DNA of 64,000 bases, taken from Arthrobacter sp. NicSoilC5. Lineage in GTDB: Bacteria; Actinomycetota; Actinomycetes; Actinomycetales; Micrococcaceae. The stretch spans positions 2,232,001-2,296,000 of the forward strand of contig NZ_AP024660.1 in NCBI RefSeq assembly GCF_019977395.1. The letters are read 5' to 3'. Every line of letters starts with the position of its first letter. Position 1 is the stretch's first letter. This document shows, in pieces, positions 32,909-41,828 of the stretch. A program made the translations under genes and the position numbers. The notes beneath the pieces are model-generated. The model did not search any database, was not told where the DNA came from, and saw nothing but the letters and a program-made list of their open reading frames with translations.

Positions 32909-33844
32909 TCAGGCCCCTTTCGGCAGTGTGGTAGTCCCTGCGGCCGGCCTGTCGCCGGCCCGGGGCGGCCAGAAGTCGCCGGAGACAGGAACATCGTGGG
33001 CACTGGCGCGTGCGGCGAGTTCTGCGCGGATTTCCTCGGCCAGCCGGGAGGTCATGTCCCGGCGCCATGCAGGCAGGCCGTGGATGTCATCGTGGTAGAG
33101 CTCCGCGGGGATGTGGTCATCCAGCGCGGCGGTCAGCCGCTCTGCGTCCGGGAGCGTGTCGAAGCGCAGCTGCACCGGCCGCTTGGTGGCGGCGGTGACC
33201 GTCAGGATTAGGGAGGCGTCGCCGTCGAGCCGTCCGATGAGCAGCGCCCCGGACCGGCCCAAGTTGCTGAGGGAGAGGCGCCGGAAGGCCACGCGGGCGG
33301 AAAGGGCCGACGCCGGCAGGTGGACGCTGCGAAGCAGCTCGCCGGGTGCCAGGCAGTTTTGCGCATCCCCGGTGACGAACTCCGCCACGGGGACGGTACG
33401 GCTGGAACCGCCTGGCGCGAGGACGGTGGCCACGCCATCCAGTCCGGCGCACAGCGAGATGATGGGACCGGCGGGCAGCGAGGTGCAGAGGTTGCCGCCC
33501 ACCGTGGACATGTTCCACACCTTGAAGGACGCCACGAATGAATCGCAGCATGCACGGACCAGGTCCAGCCCCGGCCAGTTGAGCCCGGCTGCCTCCGGGG
33601 TACCGGGCAGGCCGTACAGCTGCGCGATGGTGCAGGTGGCTGCGAGCTCAAGCCCGTCTCCGGTGACGGTGATGGGCGTCCAGCCGGCGTCGCCGAGGTC
33701 CAGCAGCCGCTTGAGCGGCCGCGGGCCAAACGCATGGCTGCCGTAGGAGAAAAGGACCGTGCCGCCGGCAAGCCAGGCGTCGCCGTCGCGCCATTGTGCG
33801 GGGTCGGCGGTGCGGACCACCGCCTCGATGGTGTTCATGTCCAT
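32909..33844 (-). CDS. xdhA: Xanthine dehydrogenase FAD-binding subunit
   Basis: 311 residues from an ATG with AGGAG 5 bp upstream. The CO-dehydrogenase flavoprotein fold shows in AWLAGGTVLFSYG, VWNMSTVGGNLCTSLPAGP (the FAD-binding TVGGN) and the C-terminal CO_deh_flav-type part. It passes electrons from the iron-sulfur centres to NAD through FAD. It overlaps xdhC by 10 bp and is followed 2 bp later by the FeS/Mo subunit, so the three genes are tightly coupled. Confidence 0.92.
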   Translation of the reverse strand: MDMNTIEAVVRTADPAQWRDGDAWLAGGTVLFSYGSHAFGPRPLKRLLDLGDAGWTPITVTGDGLELAATCTIAQLYGLPGTPEAAGLNWPGLDLVRACCDSFVASFKVWNMSTVGGNLCTSLPAGPIISLCAGLDGVATVLAPGGSSRTVPVAEFVTGDAQNCLAPGELLRSVHLPASALSARVAFRRLSLSNLGRSGALLIGRLDGDASLILTVTAATKRPVQLRFDTLPDAERLTAALDDHIPAELYHDDIHGLPAWRRDMTSRLAEEIRAELAARASAHDVPVSGDFWPPRAGDRPAAGTTTLPKGA

Positions 33845-35058
33845 GCGATCTCCTGCGTATTAAGGTCTGTGGGCGCCGGGGCAGCCGGGTGGTGATGGAT
33901 GGTGCCGGAGGTTTCCCGCAGCGGCTGGCAGCTGGCTGCGCGGGTGCGGGCGGCGATCAGTTCAGCGGTGACGGATACCGCCACTTCGGCGGGAGTGACC
34001 GCACCGAGGTCAAGGCCGATGGGTGAGTGGAGCTGGGCGATACGCTCCGGCGCGACGCCCGCGTTGAGGAGCTGCTCAACCCGTTGGAGGTGGCTCCGCC
34101 GGGACCCCATGGCGCCAACGTAGGCGAGGTCCAGGGCCAACGCCGTTTCCAGCAGGGGGAGGTCGAATTTGGGGTCATGGGTGAGGACGGCGGCCACGGT
34201 GCGGCTGTCCGTCCGGCCTGCCGCCGCTTCCGCTGCCAGGTAGCGGTGCGGCCAGTCGGTGACCACCTGGTCGGCGGCCGCGAACCGGGGCTGGGACGCG
34301 AAGGCTGGCCGGGCATCAACGAGGGTCACGTGGTAGCCCAGCAGCTTGGCTGCGGGGACCAGTGCGGCACCGAAGTCGTTGGCGCCGAATACCAGCATCC
34401 GCGGCGGGGCCAGCCTGGACTCCACCAGGATGGCGGGTTCCGCGGCAGGTTGAGCGTCGCCGGACTTGGCGGGGGCGCATTCGCCCGGCTGCAGGAGCCG
34501 GACCAGCCCGGCACCGCCGCTGCGCACCAGGGATTCCACCTGCAGGGCCGGTTCCCCGTGCAGCAGCGCTGCCAGCTCCGAAGATGCCGCCAGGCGGAAG
34601 GCGCCCGGATCGGAGAGGACGACGGCGGCACATCCTGGAGTACCGAGCAGCCGTACCAACGCCACGGGGTGGGCCGGACCCAGGCCGGCGAGCTGCAGCA
34701 GGGCGGCCCGAAGCGGGTGCGGGGTTTCGCCGGGCACGGCCGCGGTCACGGGCTGGATCTGGATGCCCAGTTCGCCCCCGCAGGTGAGTCCGGCCGCGAA
34801 GGCATCTGCGGAACTGAAGCCAAAGGTCCCGTGGCGCGGGACGGCGTCGTCCATTGCCTCCTGGGCGAGCGCCACCACGGCGCCTTCCACGCAGCCGCCG
34901 GACAAGCTGCCCAGCACGTCACCGGAACCGGCGACCAGCATGGACGTTCCCACGGGCCGCGGCACAGACCCGGAGGCCGCCACGATGGTGGCCACGGCGA
35001 ACTCCCGGGCTGCGAGCCGGGGCACCCAGGGGCCGAGCGAAGGGATCAGGTCAAGCAT
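33835..35058 (-). CDS. xdhC: XdhC/CoxI-family molybdenum cofactor insertion protein
   Basis: 407 residues. The N-terminal XdhC/CoxI domain shows as VATIVAASGSVPRPVGTSM and GSLSGGCVEGAVV. The C-terminal Rossmann-like domain has MLVFGANDFGAALVPAAKLL, DPKFDLPLLETAL and YVGAMGSRRSH with IGLDLGAVTPAEVAVSV. XdhC binds the molybdenum cofactor, promotes its sulfuration and loads it into xanthine dehydrogenase. It is upstream of and overlaps the two structural genes. The protein is longer than minimal XdhC, with an insertion of about 70 residues between the domains. Confidence 0.9.
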   Translation of the reverse strand: MLDLIPSLGPWVPRLAAREFAVATIVAASGSVPRPVGTSMLVAGSGDVLGSLSGGCVEGAVVALAQEAMDDAVPRHGTFGFSSADAFAAGLTCGGELGIQIQPVTAAVPGETPHPLRAALLQLAGLGPAHPVALVRLLGTPGCAAVVLSDPGAFRLAASSELAALLHGEPALQVESLVRSGGAGLVRLLQPGECAPAKSGDAQPAAEPAILVESRLAPPRMLVFGANDFGAALVPAAKLLGYHVTLVDARPAFASQPRFAAADQVVTDWPHRYLAAEAAAGRTDSRTVAAVLTHDPKFDLPLLETALALDLAYVGAMGSRRSHLQRVEQLLNAGVAPERIAQLHSPIGLDLGAVTPAEVAVSVTAELIAARTRAASCQPLRETSGTIHHHPAAPAPTDLNTQEIAWT

Positions 35059-35155
35059 GGCGTCGCTCCTTCTTCCGCAGCGGTGGTGTCAATTGTCGGT
35101 CCTTCCGGGGGCCGGGCCAAGGGCTGGCACGGCCCCCGGAAGGAAAGGGCACTAC

Positions 35156-36730
35156 TTAGCCGCCCAGCAGGGCGTTGATCGGCCCGCGGGCGAAGTACAC
35201 CAGGAACCCGGCGCTCACCACCCACATCAGCGGATGGATCTTCTTGGCCTTGCCGGATGCCGCCCCGATCACGGCCCAGCTCACAAAGCCCACGCCGATG
35301 CCGTTGGCGATCGAGTAGCTCAGCGGCATGGTCACGATGGTGAGGAAAGCCGGCAGGGCCACGGTGAACTTGGTGAACTTGATCTCCCGGATCTGCGCCA
35401 TCATCATGGCCCCCACCACCACCAGGGCGGCGGCGGCAACCTCGAGCGGCACCACGCCGGTGAGCGGGGTGAGGAACATCGAGCCGAGGAACAGGACGCC
35501 GGTGACCACCGACGCCAGGCCGGTGCGGGCACCTTCGCCGATGCCGGCTGCCGAGTCGATGTAGACGGTATTGGAGGAACCGGAGGTGGCCCCGCCCGCC
35601 ACGGCGCCGAAGCCTTCCACGATGAAGGCGGACTTCAGCCGCGGGAAGGTGCCGTCCTTGTGGGCGACGCCGGCGCTCTTGGCCAGGCCGGTCATCGTGC
35701 CCATGGCGTCGAAGAAGTTGGTGAACACGAGCGTGAACACCAGCATGGTGGCTGCGAGTCCGCCGATCCTGGCGAAGGAGCCGAAGAGGTCGAAGTGGCC
35801 TACGAGGCCCAGGTCCGGGGCGGACACCAGCTGGCCGGACAGGACCGGGGTGTTCAGGTGCCAGCCGCCGGGGTTGGTGGCGCTGGCGGGGCCCAGTTTC
35901 ATGACTGCTTCCACGACGGCGGCCAGCACGGTGGTGCCGACGATCCCGATCAGGAGTCCGCCCTGGACCTTGCGCGCCACGAGGATGCCCATGGCAAGGA
36001 GGCCGACGACGAACACCAGCGTGGGCACGGAGGTGATGGAGCCGCCGTCGCCCAGCTGGACGGGCGGGCCGCCCGCGGTGGGCCGGACGAAGCCGGAGTC
36101 CACGAAGCCGATGAAGGCGATGAACAGGCCGATGCCGACGGTGATGGCGGCCTTCAGTTCCTTGGGGACGGCCCGGAAGATGGCGGTCCGGGCGCCGGTG
36201 ACGCCGAACAGGACGATCAGGATGCCGTTGATCACCACCAGGCCCATGGCCTCGGGCCAGGTGACTTCCTGGATCACCGAGACGGCAAGGAAGGAGTTGA
36301 TGCCCAGTCCGGCGGCGAGCCCGAAGGGCAGGTTGGCGATGAGGCCGAAGAGGATGGTCATGACGCCGGCGGTGAGGCCGGTGACGGCGCCCACCTGCGC
36401 GGCGGAGAGCCAGCCCCCGGCGACGTCGGTGGGGGCGTTGTCCGCGCTGAACCCGCCCAGGATGAGGGGGTTGAGGATGACGATGTACGCCATGGTGAAG
36501 AAGGTGACCAGGCCGCCACGGAATTCGCGGGCAAGGGTTGAGCCGCGCTGCGTGATGTGGAAGAACCGGTCCAGGAGGGAGTCCGGCGCCGGCGGGGTGC
36601 TTCCCAGCCGCGTCCGTCCGGTTGCCTTTTGCGTTTCGCGTGCCGCTGCGGGCTCTGCGCTGTTGTTCCCGTTGGGGAGCAGCGCAGCCTGCTTTTCAGC
36701 GGAATTGTCCAGGATTGTCATGTCAGCCAC
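35156..36730 (-). CDS. AzgA/PbuG-type NCS2 purine permease
   Basis: 524 residues with about 12-13 membrane helices after a 50-residue polar head. LDRFFHITQRGSTLAREFRGG, TFFTMAYIVILNPLIL, GLAAGLGINSFLAVSVI and GGATSGSSNTVYIDSAAG are typical of the AzgA subfamily, which imports hypoxanthine, guanine or adenine with protons. It starts with GTG at 36730 or ATG at 36721. It lies 6 bp after the guanine deaminase stop, so uptake and deamination are made together. Confidence 0.92.
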   Translation of the reverse strand: MADMTILDNSAEKQAALLPNGNNSAEPAAARETQKATGRTRLGSTPPAPDSLLDRFFHITQRGSTLAREFRGGLVTFFTMAYIVILNPLILGGFSADNAPTDVAGGWLSAAQVGAVTGLTAGVMTILFGLIANLPFGLAAGLGINSFLAVSVIQEVTWPEAMGLVVINGILIVLFGVTGARTAIFRAVPKELKAAITVGIGLFIAFIGFVDSGFVRPTAGGPPVQLGDGGSITSVPTLVFVVGLLAMGILVARKVQGGLLIGIVGTTVLAAVVEAVMKLGPASATNPGGWHLNTPVLSGQLVSAPDLGLVGHFDLFGSFARIGGLAATMLVFTLVFTNFFDAMGTMTGLAKSAGVAHKDGTFPRLKSAFIVEGFGAVAGGATSGSSNTVYIDSAAGIGEGARTGLASVVTGVLFLGSMFLTPLTGVVPLEVAAAALVVVGAMMMAQIREIKFTKFTVALPAFLTIVTMPLSYSIANGIGVGFVSWAVIGAASGKAKKIHPLMWVVSAGFLVYFARGPINALLGG

Positions 36731-36736
36731 CGGGCC

Positions 36737-37231
36737 CTAGTAGTCAATCCTGGTTTCGAGCGTGTTCCAGGTGGTGAACGGTTCCAGCGGGGCCGGGGCC
36801 TGGGGATCGCCCAGCTCCAGCTTGGAAACCGGCATCAGGGAATCCCTGTCCTGGTTGTCGAAGTATTCGTAGAACACTGCGTCGTCGAAGCCGACCGAGG
36901 CGGCGTCGTGGCGGTCCGCCGCGTAGACAACGCGGCTGACCCGTGCCCAGAGTGCGGAGGCCAGGCACATGGGGCACGGCTCGCAGCTGGTGTAGAGGGT
37001 GGCGCCGCTGAGGTCGAAGGTCCCCAGCTCGCGGCAGGCGGTGCGGATGGCGGTGACTTCAGCGTGGGCGGTGGGATCGTTGTCAGCAGTGACGCGGTTG
37101 ACGCCGTCGAACGTCTTGCCGTCCGCCGTGACGATCATGGCGCCGAACGGGCCTCCGCTGTTGAGGACGTTGGCCGTTGCCAGCCGGATGGAGCGGGCCA
37201 AAAACTGTTCGGCCGTGACGGTGGTACTCAT
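36737..37231 (-). CDS. guaD: Guanine deaminase, cytidine-deaminase fold
   Basis: 164 residues. The zinc site of the nucleoside-deaminase fold is intact: HAEVTAI (His and catalytic Glu) and TSCEPCPMC (two Cys). The length and C-terminal tail (FFEYFD-type, here FYEYFDNQDRD) match the Bacillus GuaD-like group, which converts guanine to xanthine. It is the first gene of the operon continuing to a purine permease and xanthine dehydrogenase, which fits guanine to xanthine to urate. The divergent gene encodes an 8-oxoguanine deaminase. Confidence 0.88.
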   Translation of the reverse strand: MSTTVTAEQFLARSIRLATANVLNSGGPFGAMIVTADGKTFDGVNRVTADNDPTAHAEVTAIRTACRELGTFDLSGATLYTSCEPCPMCLASALWARVSRVVYAADRHDAASVGFDDAVFYEYFDNQDRDSLMPVSKLELGDPQAPAPLEPFTTWNTLETRIDY

Positions 37232-37636
37232 GATGCGACTTCCTTTTGCCGGGAAGCCTGTTGCCGCGCAGGACCAGTAAAACCAGGTGCGAACGGTTAC
37301 CAGGCTTCAGCATGTGCTGTGAAGGTTAAGTTGCGCCTGGTAGATAGCTTCCCGGGTTCGGGCGCCCGCCTTTGGCAGAATCGAGATTAGCACCGCTTTG
37401 TGGGCCGCGCCATAGTTTTCTGGAAATTTAATTTCGCGATGTGAAATCTATGTTTCGCGCTCTTCACCGGCCCGTCCGTCTCCGCGGTCACAAACAGAGG
37501 CATTGACGCAGGCCAGGCCGTTTCCCTACTCTGGTCGCACCCGCGCCGCCCGACTGCACGGGAACCTGGATCAGCAGACAGGGCCTCACTGAGCTGGATA
37601 TAACTGCACCGCACTCCGCTCAGACAAGGACAGCCC
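37232..37636. other. 405-bp divergent regulatory region, guanine deaminase / 8-oxoguanine deaminase
   Basis: No coding frame is convincing here. An AT-rich stretch from 37411 to 37460 contains repeated TTTC and GAAA elements, including the dyad at 37431-37447. The part from 37500 to 37600 is GC-rich with nothing I can name. This is the most likely place for the promoters of both divergent purine operons. Confidence 0.6.
37431..37447 (+). promoter_or_regulatory. Candidate purine-regulon operator
   Basis: ATTTCGCGATGTGAAAT is a dyad with arms ATTTC/GAAAT around a 7-base spacer. Its core TTTCGCGATGTGAAA matches the motif seen ahead of the allantoin-type permease and malic enzyme genes. Additional TTTC/GAAA half-sites flank it at regular-looking distances (TTTCTGGAAA upstream, GAAATCTATGTTTC downstream). 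Confidence 0.5.
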
Positions 37637-39013
37637 ATGACCATTTCCTCCCCTGCCCCCATCAGCCGGCTCTGGATCAGGAATCCGTTGGCCGCGTTTA
37701 CCGCCAACTCCCTCGACGCCTGCGGCGGCGTGGTGGTCAGCGGCGGTGTTATCACAGAGGTCCTTGCCGCCGGCCAACAGCCGTCCGCGCCCTGCACCGA
37801 AACGTTCGACGCCGGCAAACACGTACTGCTGCCCGGCCTGGTCAACACGCACCACCACTTCTACCAGACCCTCACCCGCGCCTGGGGCCCGGTGGCCAAC
37901 GCCCCACTGTTCCCCTGGCTGCAGAACCTCTATCCAGTGTGGGCGCGGCTCACTCCCAAGGACCTGGAACTGGCCGCAACGGCTGCCCTCGCCGAACTGC
38001 TGCTGTCCGGCTGCACCACCGCAGCGGACCACCACTACCTCTTCCCGGCAGGGCTCGAGGATGCCATTGACATCGAGGTGGAAGCAGTGCGCCGGCTGGG
38101 CATGCGGGCCACACTGACCCGCGGCTCCATGACCCTTGGAACCGACGACGGCGGCCTGCCGCCACAGTCCACGGTGCAGGATCCGGAGGTGGTGCTGGCG
38201 GACAGCGAGCGCCTGGTTTCCACGTACCACGAGCGCGGCGACGATGCCGTGATCCAGGTCGCCCTGGCCCCGTGCTCCCCGTTCTCGGTCACGAAGGACA
38301 TCATGGCCGAAAGCGCTGCCCTCGCTGAACGGCTGGACGTCCGGCTGCACACGCACCTGGCAGAGACCCTTGACGAGGAGGACTTCTGCCGGGAGATGTT
38401 CGGGTTGCGCACGGTGGACTACCTGGACAGCGTGGGCTGGCTGACGGACCGCACCTGGCTGGGCCACGGCATCCACTTCAGCGACGCCGAGATCACCCGC
38501 CTCGGTGCGGCGGGGACCGGCGTCGCGCATTGCCCCACCTCCAACATGAGGCTTGCCTCCGGAACAGCCCGGGTCCTGGAACTGGAGGATGCCGGGGTAC
38601 CGGTGGGGCTCGGCGTGGACGGTTCGGCGTCGAACGATGCCTCCAACATGATCCTGGAAGCACGCCAGGCGCTCTACCTGCAGCGGCTGCGCTACGGGGC
38701 CGACGTTCCGGTGGAGCGGGCGCTGGGCTGGGCCACCCGCGGCTCGGCTGCCGTGCTGGGCCGGCGGGGACTGGGTCAGCTGGCACCCGGGATGCAGGCC
38801 GACCTGGCGCTGTTCACCCTGGATGAGCTGCGCTTCTCCGGCAGCCACGACCCCATCGCCGCCCTCCTCCTCTGCGCCGCCGACAGGGCCGACCGGGTGA
38901 TGGTCGGCGGGAAGTGGCGGGTGGTGGACGGCCAGATCCCCGGACTGGACATCGCAGGGCTCATCGCAGAGCACTCAGCCGCGGCACGGCGCCTGGTCAA
39001 CGGCGGCCGGTGA
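37637..39013 (+). CDS. 8-oxoguanine deaminase-type amidohydrolase
   Basis: 458 residues from an ATG with AAGGAC 6 bp upstream. The metal-dependent hydrolase motifs are LLPGLVNTHHHFYQTLTRA (metal-binding HxH), a later HTHLAET, GHGIHFSD and the terminal LGVDGSASNDAS with the catalytic aspartate. The FYQTLTRAW run is typical of the AtzB/8-oxoguanine deaminase group. It would convert 8-oxoguanine to urate plus ammonia, feeding the same urate oxidase as xanthine dehydrogenase does. Related enzymes act on triazines or guanine, so the substrate is a family-based call. Confidence 0.88.
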   Translation: MTISSPAPISRLWIRNPLAAFTANSLDACGGVVVSGGVITEVLAAGQQPSAPCTETFDAGKHVLLPGLVNTHHHFYQTLTRAWGPVANAPLFPWLQNLYPVWARLTPKDLELAATAALAELLLSGCTTAADHHYLFPAGLEDAIDIEVEAVRRLGMRATLTRGSMTLGTDDGGLPPQSTVQDPEVVLADSERLVSTYHERGDDAVIQVALAPCSPFSVTKDIMAESAALAERLDVRLHTHLAETLDEEDFCREMFGLRTVDYLDSVGWLTDRTWLGHGIHFSDAEITRLGAAGTGVAHCPTSNMRLASGTARVLELEDAGVPVGLGVDGSASNDASNMILEARQALYLQRLRYGADVPVERALGWATRGSAAVLGRRGLGQLAPGMQADLALFTLDELRFSGSHDPIAALLLCAADRADRVMVGGKWRVVDGQIPGLDIAGLIAEHSAAARRLVNGGR

Positions 39014-39052
39014 ACGGCTGACAGCGGTCCGGGCCGCTGCTACCGTGGCGGC

Positions 39053-40297
39053 ATGACCCCGTCAAAGACGCCGCCCGAGGTTCTCGACATCGATGGAATC
39101 GAAGTCCGCATCTCCAGCCCGGACAAGGTGGTATTCCCGGAGCCGGGGCTGACCAAGCTCGACCTGGTGCGCTATTACCTTGCAGTGGCGGAGGGCGCAC
39201 TGCGGGGCGCGGGCGGCCGGCCCATGGTGCTCAAGCGGTTCCCGAAAGGCATTGACGCCGAGCCGTTCTTCCAAAAACGCGTGCCGGAAAACCACCCGCC
39301 CTTTGTTGGTACCGCCACACTGCATTACGCGTCCGGGACCTCGGCCGAGGAAGCCGTGATCCGGGATGCCGCCGGCCTGGCCTGGGTCATCAACCTTGGC
39401 TGCCTGGACCTGAACCCGCATCCCGTGCGGGCAGAGGACCTGGAACACCCGGACGAACTGCGGGTGGACCTTGACCCCATGCCGGGCGTGGACTGGTCGC
39501 AGATCGTGGATACGGCGTACGTGGCCCAGGAGGTGCTCGATGACGTGGGCCTGGTGGGATGGCCCAAGACCAGCGGGTCGCGCGGACTTCACATCCTGGT
39601 CCGCATTGCCCCGGAGTGGTCCTACTCCGATGTCCGGCTGGCTGCCGAAACCCTGGCACGGGAAGTGGAAAACCGGGCTCCCGGCCTTGCGACGGCACGG
39701 TGGTGGAAGGAGGAGCGCGGCGAGAGCGTCTTCGTGGACTTCAACCAGAATGCCAAGGACCGTACGGTCGCGTCCGCCTACTCAGTCAGGCCATTGCCGG
39801 ATGCCCGCGTTTCAGCGCCGCTCACGTGGGAGGAGATGCGCACGGCCCGGCCTGGACAGTTCACTGTTCCCACGATGCTGAAGCGGTTTGCAGAAACCGG
39901 CGATCCGCACGCAGGCATTGACGGGGCGGCCGGATCGTTGGATGGATTGCTGGCCCTGGCGAAGGAACTGGGTCCGGCGGAGAAGGCTCCGCGCAGCGGC
40001 AACGGGTCCGGCCGCCGCCAGTCGCTGATGCCGCTCATCGAAGTGGCCCGGACCAGGACCAAGCCGGAAGCGCTGGCTGCGCTCGACGAATGGAAGTCCC
40101 GGCACGCCGCCGTCGTGAATTCCCTGCAGCCTGCCGACATCCTGGTCGACGGGATGCGCGGGTCCAGCTCGCTCTGGTACCGGGTACGGGTCAACCTGCA
40201 GCACGTCCCCGACGGCGAGCGGCCGCCGCAGGAGGAGCTCATCGCCGACTACGACCCCTGGGCCGGCAGGCAGTGGCCGGGGCGGCCCAGGGCCTGA
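39053..40297 (+). CDS. LigD-type polymerase/primase domain protein (standalone)
   Basis: 414 residues of the archaeo-eukaryotic primase-like PolDom found in LigD. Features seen are KVVFPEPGLTKLDLVRYY, KRFPKGIDAEPFFQKRVP, the catalytic DLDPMPG (two metal-binding aspartates), KTSGSRGLHILVR and VFVDFNQNAKDRTVASAYSV. In bacterial end joining this domain fills in or adds ribonucleotides at double-strand breaks. Here there is no nuclease or ligase domain and no Ku gene nearby. A C-terminal extension of about 110 residues after the core is not recognised. Confidence 0.88.
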   Translation: MTPSKTPPEVLDIDGIEVRISSPDKVVFPEPGLTKLDLVRYYLAVAEGALRGAGGRPMVLKRFPKGIDAEPFFQKRVPENHPPFVGTATLHYASGTSAEEAVIRDAAGLAWVINLGCLDLNPHPVRAEDLEHPDELRVDLDPMPGVDWSQIVDTAYVAQEVLDDVGLVGWPKTSGSRGLHILVRIAPEWSYSDVRLAAETLAREVENRAPGLATARWWKEERGESVFVDFNQNAKDRTVASAYSVRPLPDARVSAPLTWEEMRTARPGQFTVPTMLKRFAETGDPHAGIDGAAGSLDGLLALAKELGPAEKAPRSGNGSGRRQSLMPLIEVARTRTKPEALAALDEWKSRHAAVVNSLQPADILVDGMRGSSSLWYRVRVNLQHVPDGERPPQEELIADYDPWAGRQWPGRPRA

Positions 40298-40354
40298 GGA
40301 ACGAGCACGCGGAGACGGAGACTGGGTACTGGCAGCCGGAGGGCAGGTTCCGGG

Positions 40355-41362
40355 CTACTGCCAGGCCCGCACCCAGTCCACCTTGATGGCTCCGGTTTTG
40401 CCCAGGACCAGTTTGTCTGGGTTGATGCCGACATTCAGGAGGAGGTAGTGCGGGGCATTGCCGTCGCTGGTGGGGTAGGAAAACTCAAGCTTCCCGTCGA
40501 AGTAGACGTCGTTGACGCCGGCCTTCCGGTGCACCCCGTAGGTGTGGTAGCCGCCCGCCCAGCATCCAATGAACCATTTTGCGGGATCCCTGTCCGCAGA
40601 GTGATAGACCGTGGTCATGGTCCCGGCGAGGGGTTCTGCAATGTCGATCTCGCCGGTTGCGGGGAACTTTTGGCCGGTGGTCCACCAGGCCGGCCAGTTG
40701 TAGATACCGCCCGAGCAGGTTCCCGGGAAGTAGATCCGGGCCTCAACGTAGCCGGTGGTGTACTGGAACCCCACATGGCCCGGAACGCCGTCCTTGGGAT
40801 TGGTGGACAGCAGCGCCCCCGATTCTGCGTCGGACAGCTGCAGGACCGCGTTTCCGTTCTCCACTTTGACATTGCTGGAACAGGTCTTGACCCCGTTCTT
40901 TGTCGATCCGGGATGGCAGTCACGGAACCAGTAGGGAGTCCAAAGACTGGTGTTGAGGGTGTCGAATTCCTCATCGAGCACCAGCTTCCACGCTCCCGGA
41001 GGGCCGAGCGGACCGCCCTCCTTGCTGGCCACAACGGGGGTGCCCTTGACCAGGGCTTCACTTACCGGGCCATCGGCGGGGGCTTCCTGGGCTTTGGCCG
41101 GTTCTTCCGCGCTGGGCTGCTCCGCTGCCGGCGGCTGGGCAGCTGATGCGTCAGTCCCGCCCGGAGCGGCCGGCTGTTCCGCACCAGTGCCACCGGTGGA
41201 ATCTGAAAGCGCGGGCCCGGGGTCGGTACCGGCCACCGACGCCTCCTGTCCGGGCGGTGAGGCATCAGGCTGCCCCGCCTGCAGCATGGCACTGCCCGAG
41301 AGCCCTGCAACGACCAGCACACAGCACAGGACCTGCAGTAGGCGGGCTGTGGCTTGTGGCAT
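40355..41362 (-). CDS. Secreted glycoside hydrolase family 16 protein
   Basis: 335 residues from an ATG with GAAGGA 6 bp upstream. A signal peptide (LLQVLCCVLVVAGLSGSAML) is followed by a low-complexity Pro/Ala/Ser/Gly region to about residue 115. The GH16 beta-jelly-roll comes next: KLVLDEEFDTLNTSLWTPYW, then GEIDIAEPLAGT with the catalytic ExDxxE, and MTTVYHSADRD. The enzyme would cut beta-1,3 or mixed beta-1,3-1,4 glucans outside the cell. It has no visible carbohydrate-binding module. Confidence 0.9.
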   Translation of the reverse strand: MPQATARLLQVLCCVLVVAGLSGSAMLQAGQPDASPPGQEASVAGTDPGPALSDSTGGTGAEQPAAPGGTDASAAQPPAAEQPSAEEPAKAQEAPADGPVSEALVKGTPVVASKEGGPLGPPGAWKLVLDEEFDTLNTSLWTPYWFRDCHPGSTKNGVKTCSSNVKVENGNAVLQLSDAESGALLSTNPKDGVPGHVGFQYTTGYVEARIYFPGTCSGGIYNWPAWWTTGQKFPATGEIDIAEPLAGTMTTVYHSADRDPAKWFIGCWAGGYHTYGVHRKAGVNDVYFDGKLEFSYPTSDGNAPHYLLLNVGINPDKLVLGKTGAIKVDWVRAWQ

Positions 41363-41473
41363 CGCTGTCCTTCCCTCGCACGTAATGGCGATGGCCAGAC
41401 CAAGGACGAAGCCTCCAAGCCCACGGTCGGCTGTCTATCGTGCAAGGCTAGAAGAATTTCCCACGCCAGTCCC

Positions 41474-41488
41474 GAGTAGCCGCTACTC
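41474..41488. promoter_or_regulatory. GAGTAG-CCG-CTACTC inverted repeat
   Basis: Perfect 6-bp arms around 3 bases, 112 bp upstream of the GH16 start and 5 bp after the end of a small gene. It could be a regulator site for the glucanase or a weak terminator of the small gene; there is no T run. Confidence 0.35.
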
Positions 41489-41492
41489 AGCT

Positions 41493-41693
41493 TTAGGGAC
41501 GGCTTTTACGCGCTTTCGCTGCCGGGGTACGCAGCGACTGGATCCACCGGGACAGGCGCCCGGTGGAGTGGAGGCGCTCCTCCGGCACGTACAGATCAGG
41601 GTCGACTCCTCCGCCGAGGGGGAGGTAGAACTCCTGCGCACCGGGCCCTGCGGACGGTGCTGCCGGAACAGGATGGTTGTCTTGCTGGTACAT
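41493..41693 (-). CDS. Small hypothetical protein
   Basis: 66 residues from the ATG at 41693, where AAGGAGG sits 6 bp upstream, the best ribosome site in this part. An upstream in-frame ATG at 41756 has none. The protein starts MYQQDNHPVPAAP, has LGGGVDPDLYVPEERLHS in the middle and a basic end (SLRTPAAKARKSRP). There is no signal peptide or membrane helix. I recognise no family. The strong translation signal and a motif-rich promoter suggest it is expressed, probably under the regulator of the purine genes. Confidence 0.6.
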   Translation of the reverse strand: MYQQDNHPVPAAPSAGPGAQEFYLPLGGGVDPDLYVPEERLHSTGRLSRWIQSLRTPAAKARKSRP

Positions 41694-41705
41694 CGGAACC
41701 TCCTT

Positions 41706-41741
41706 TTTCATATTATGGAAAGCAATTTCTGCTATGTGAAA
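41706..41741 (+). promoter_or_regulatory. Two adjacent TTYCGYRWTRTGRAA-like sites
   Basis: TTTCATATTATGGAA (41706-41720) and TTCTGCTATGTGAAA (41727-41741) each match most positions of the motif found ahead of purine genes here. The first differs at 2 of 15 bases from the malic enzyme site. Together they would overlap the promoter of the small gene starting at 41693. Confidence 0.4.
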
Positions 41742-41828
41742 AGAATAGGCGGGCATTGGGGGGCGGTCAAGAGGTCAGCCCTACACTCCCGGCGCCCGGA
41801 CGGTCACAAACGGAATTTTCAGTCTGTG

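Noticed and set aside
30054..33098. 1014-residue plus-strand open frame
   Set aside because: It is the antisense of the xanthine dehydrogenase genes, His/Gly/Val-rich without any motif; a shadow of high-GC codon use.
34466..36541. 691-residue plus-strand open frame over the purine permease
   Set aside because: Low-complexity Gly/Asp/Glu/His-rich antisense of membrane helices; no ribosome site.
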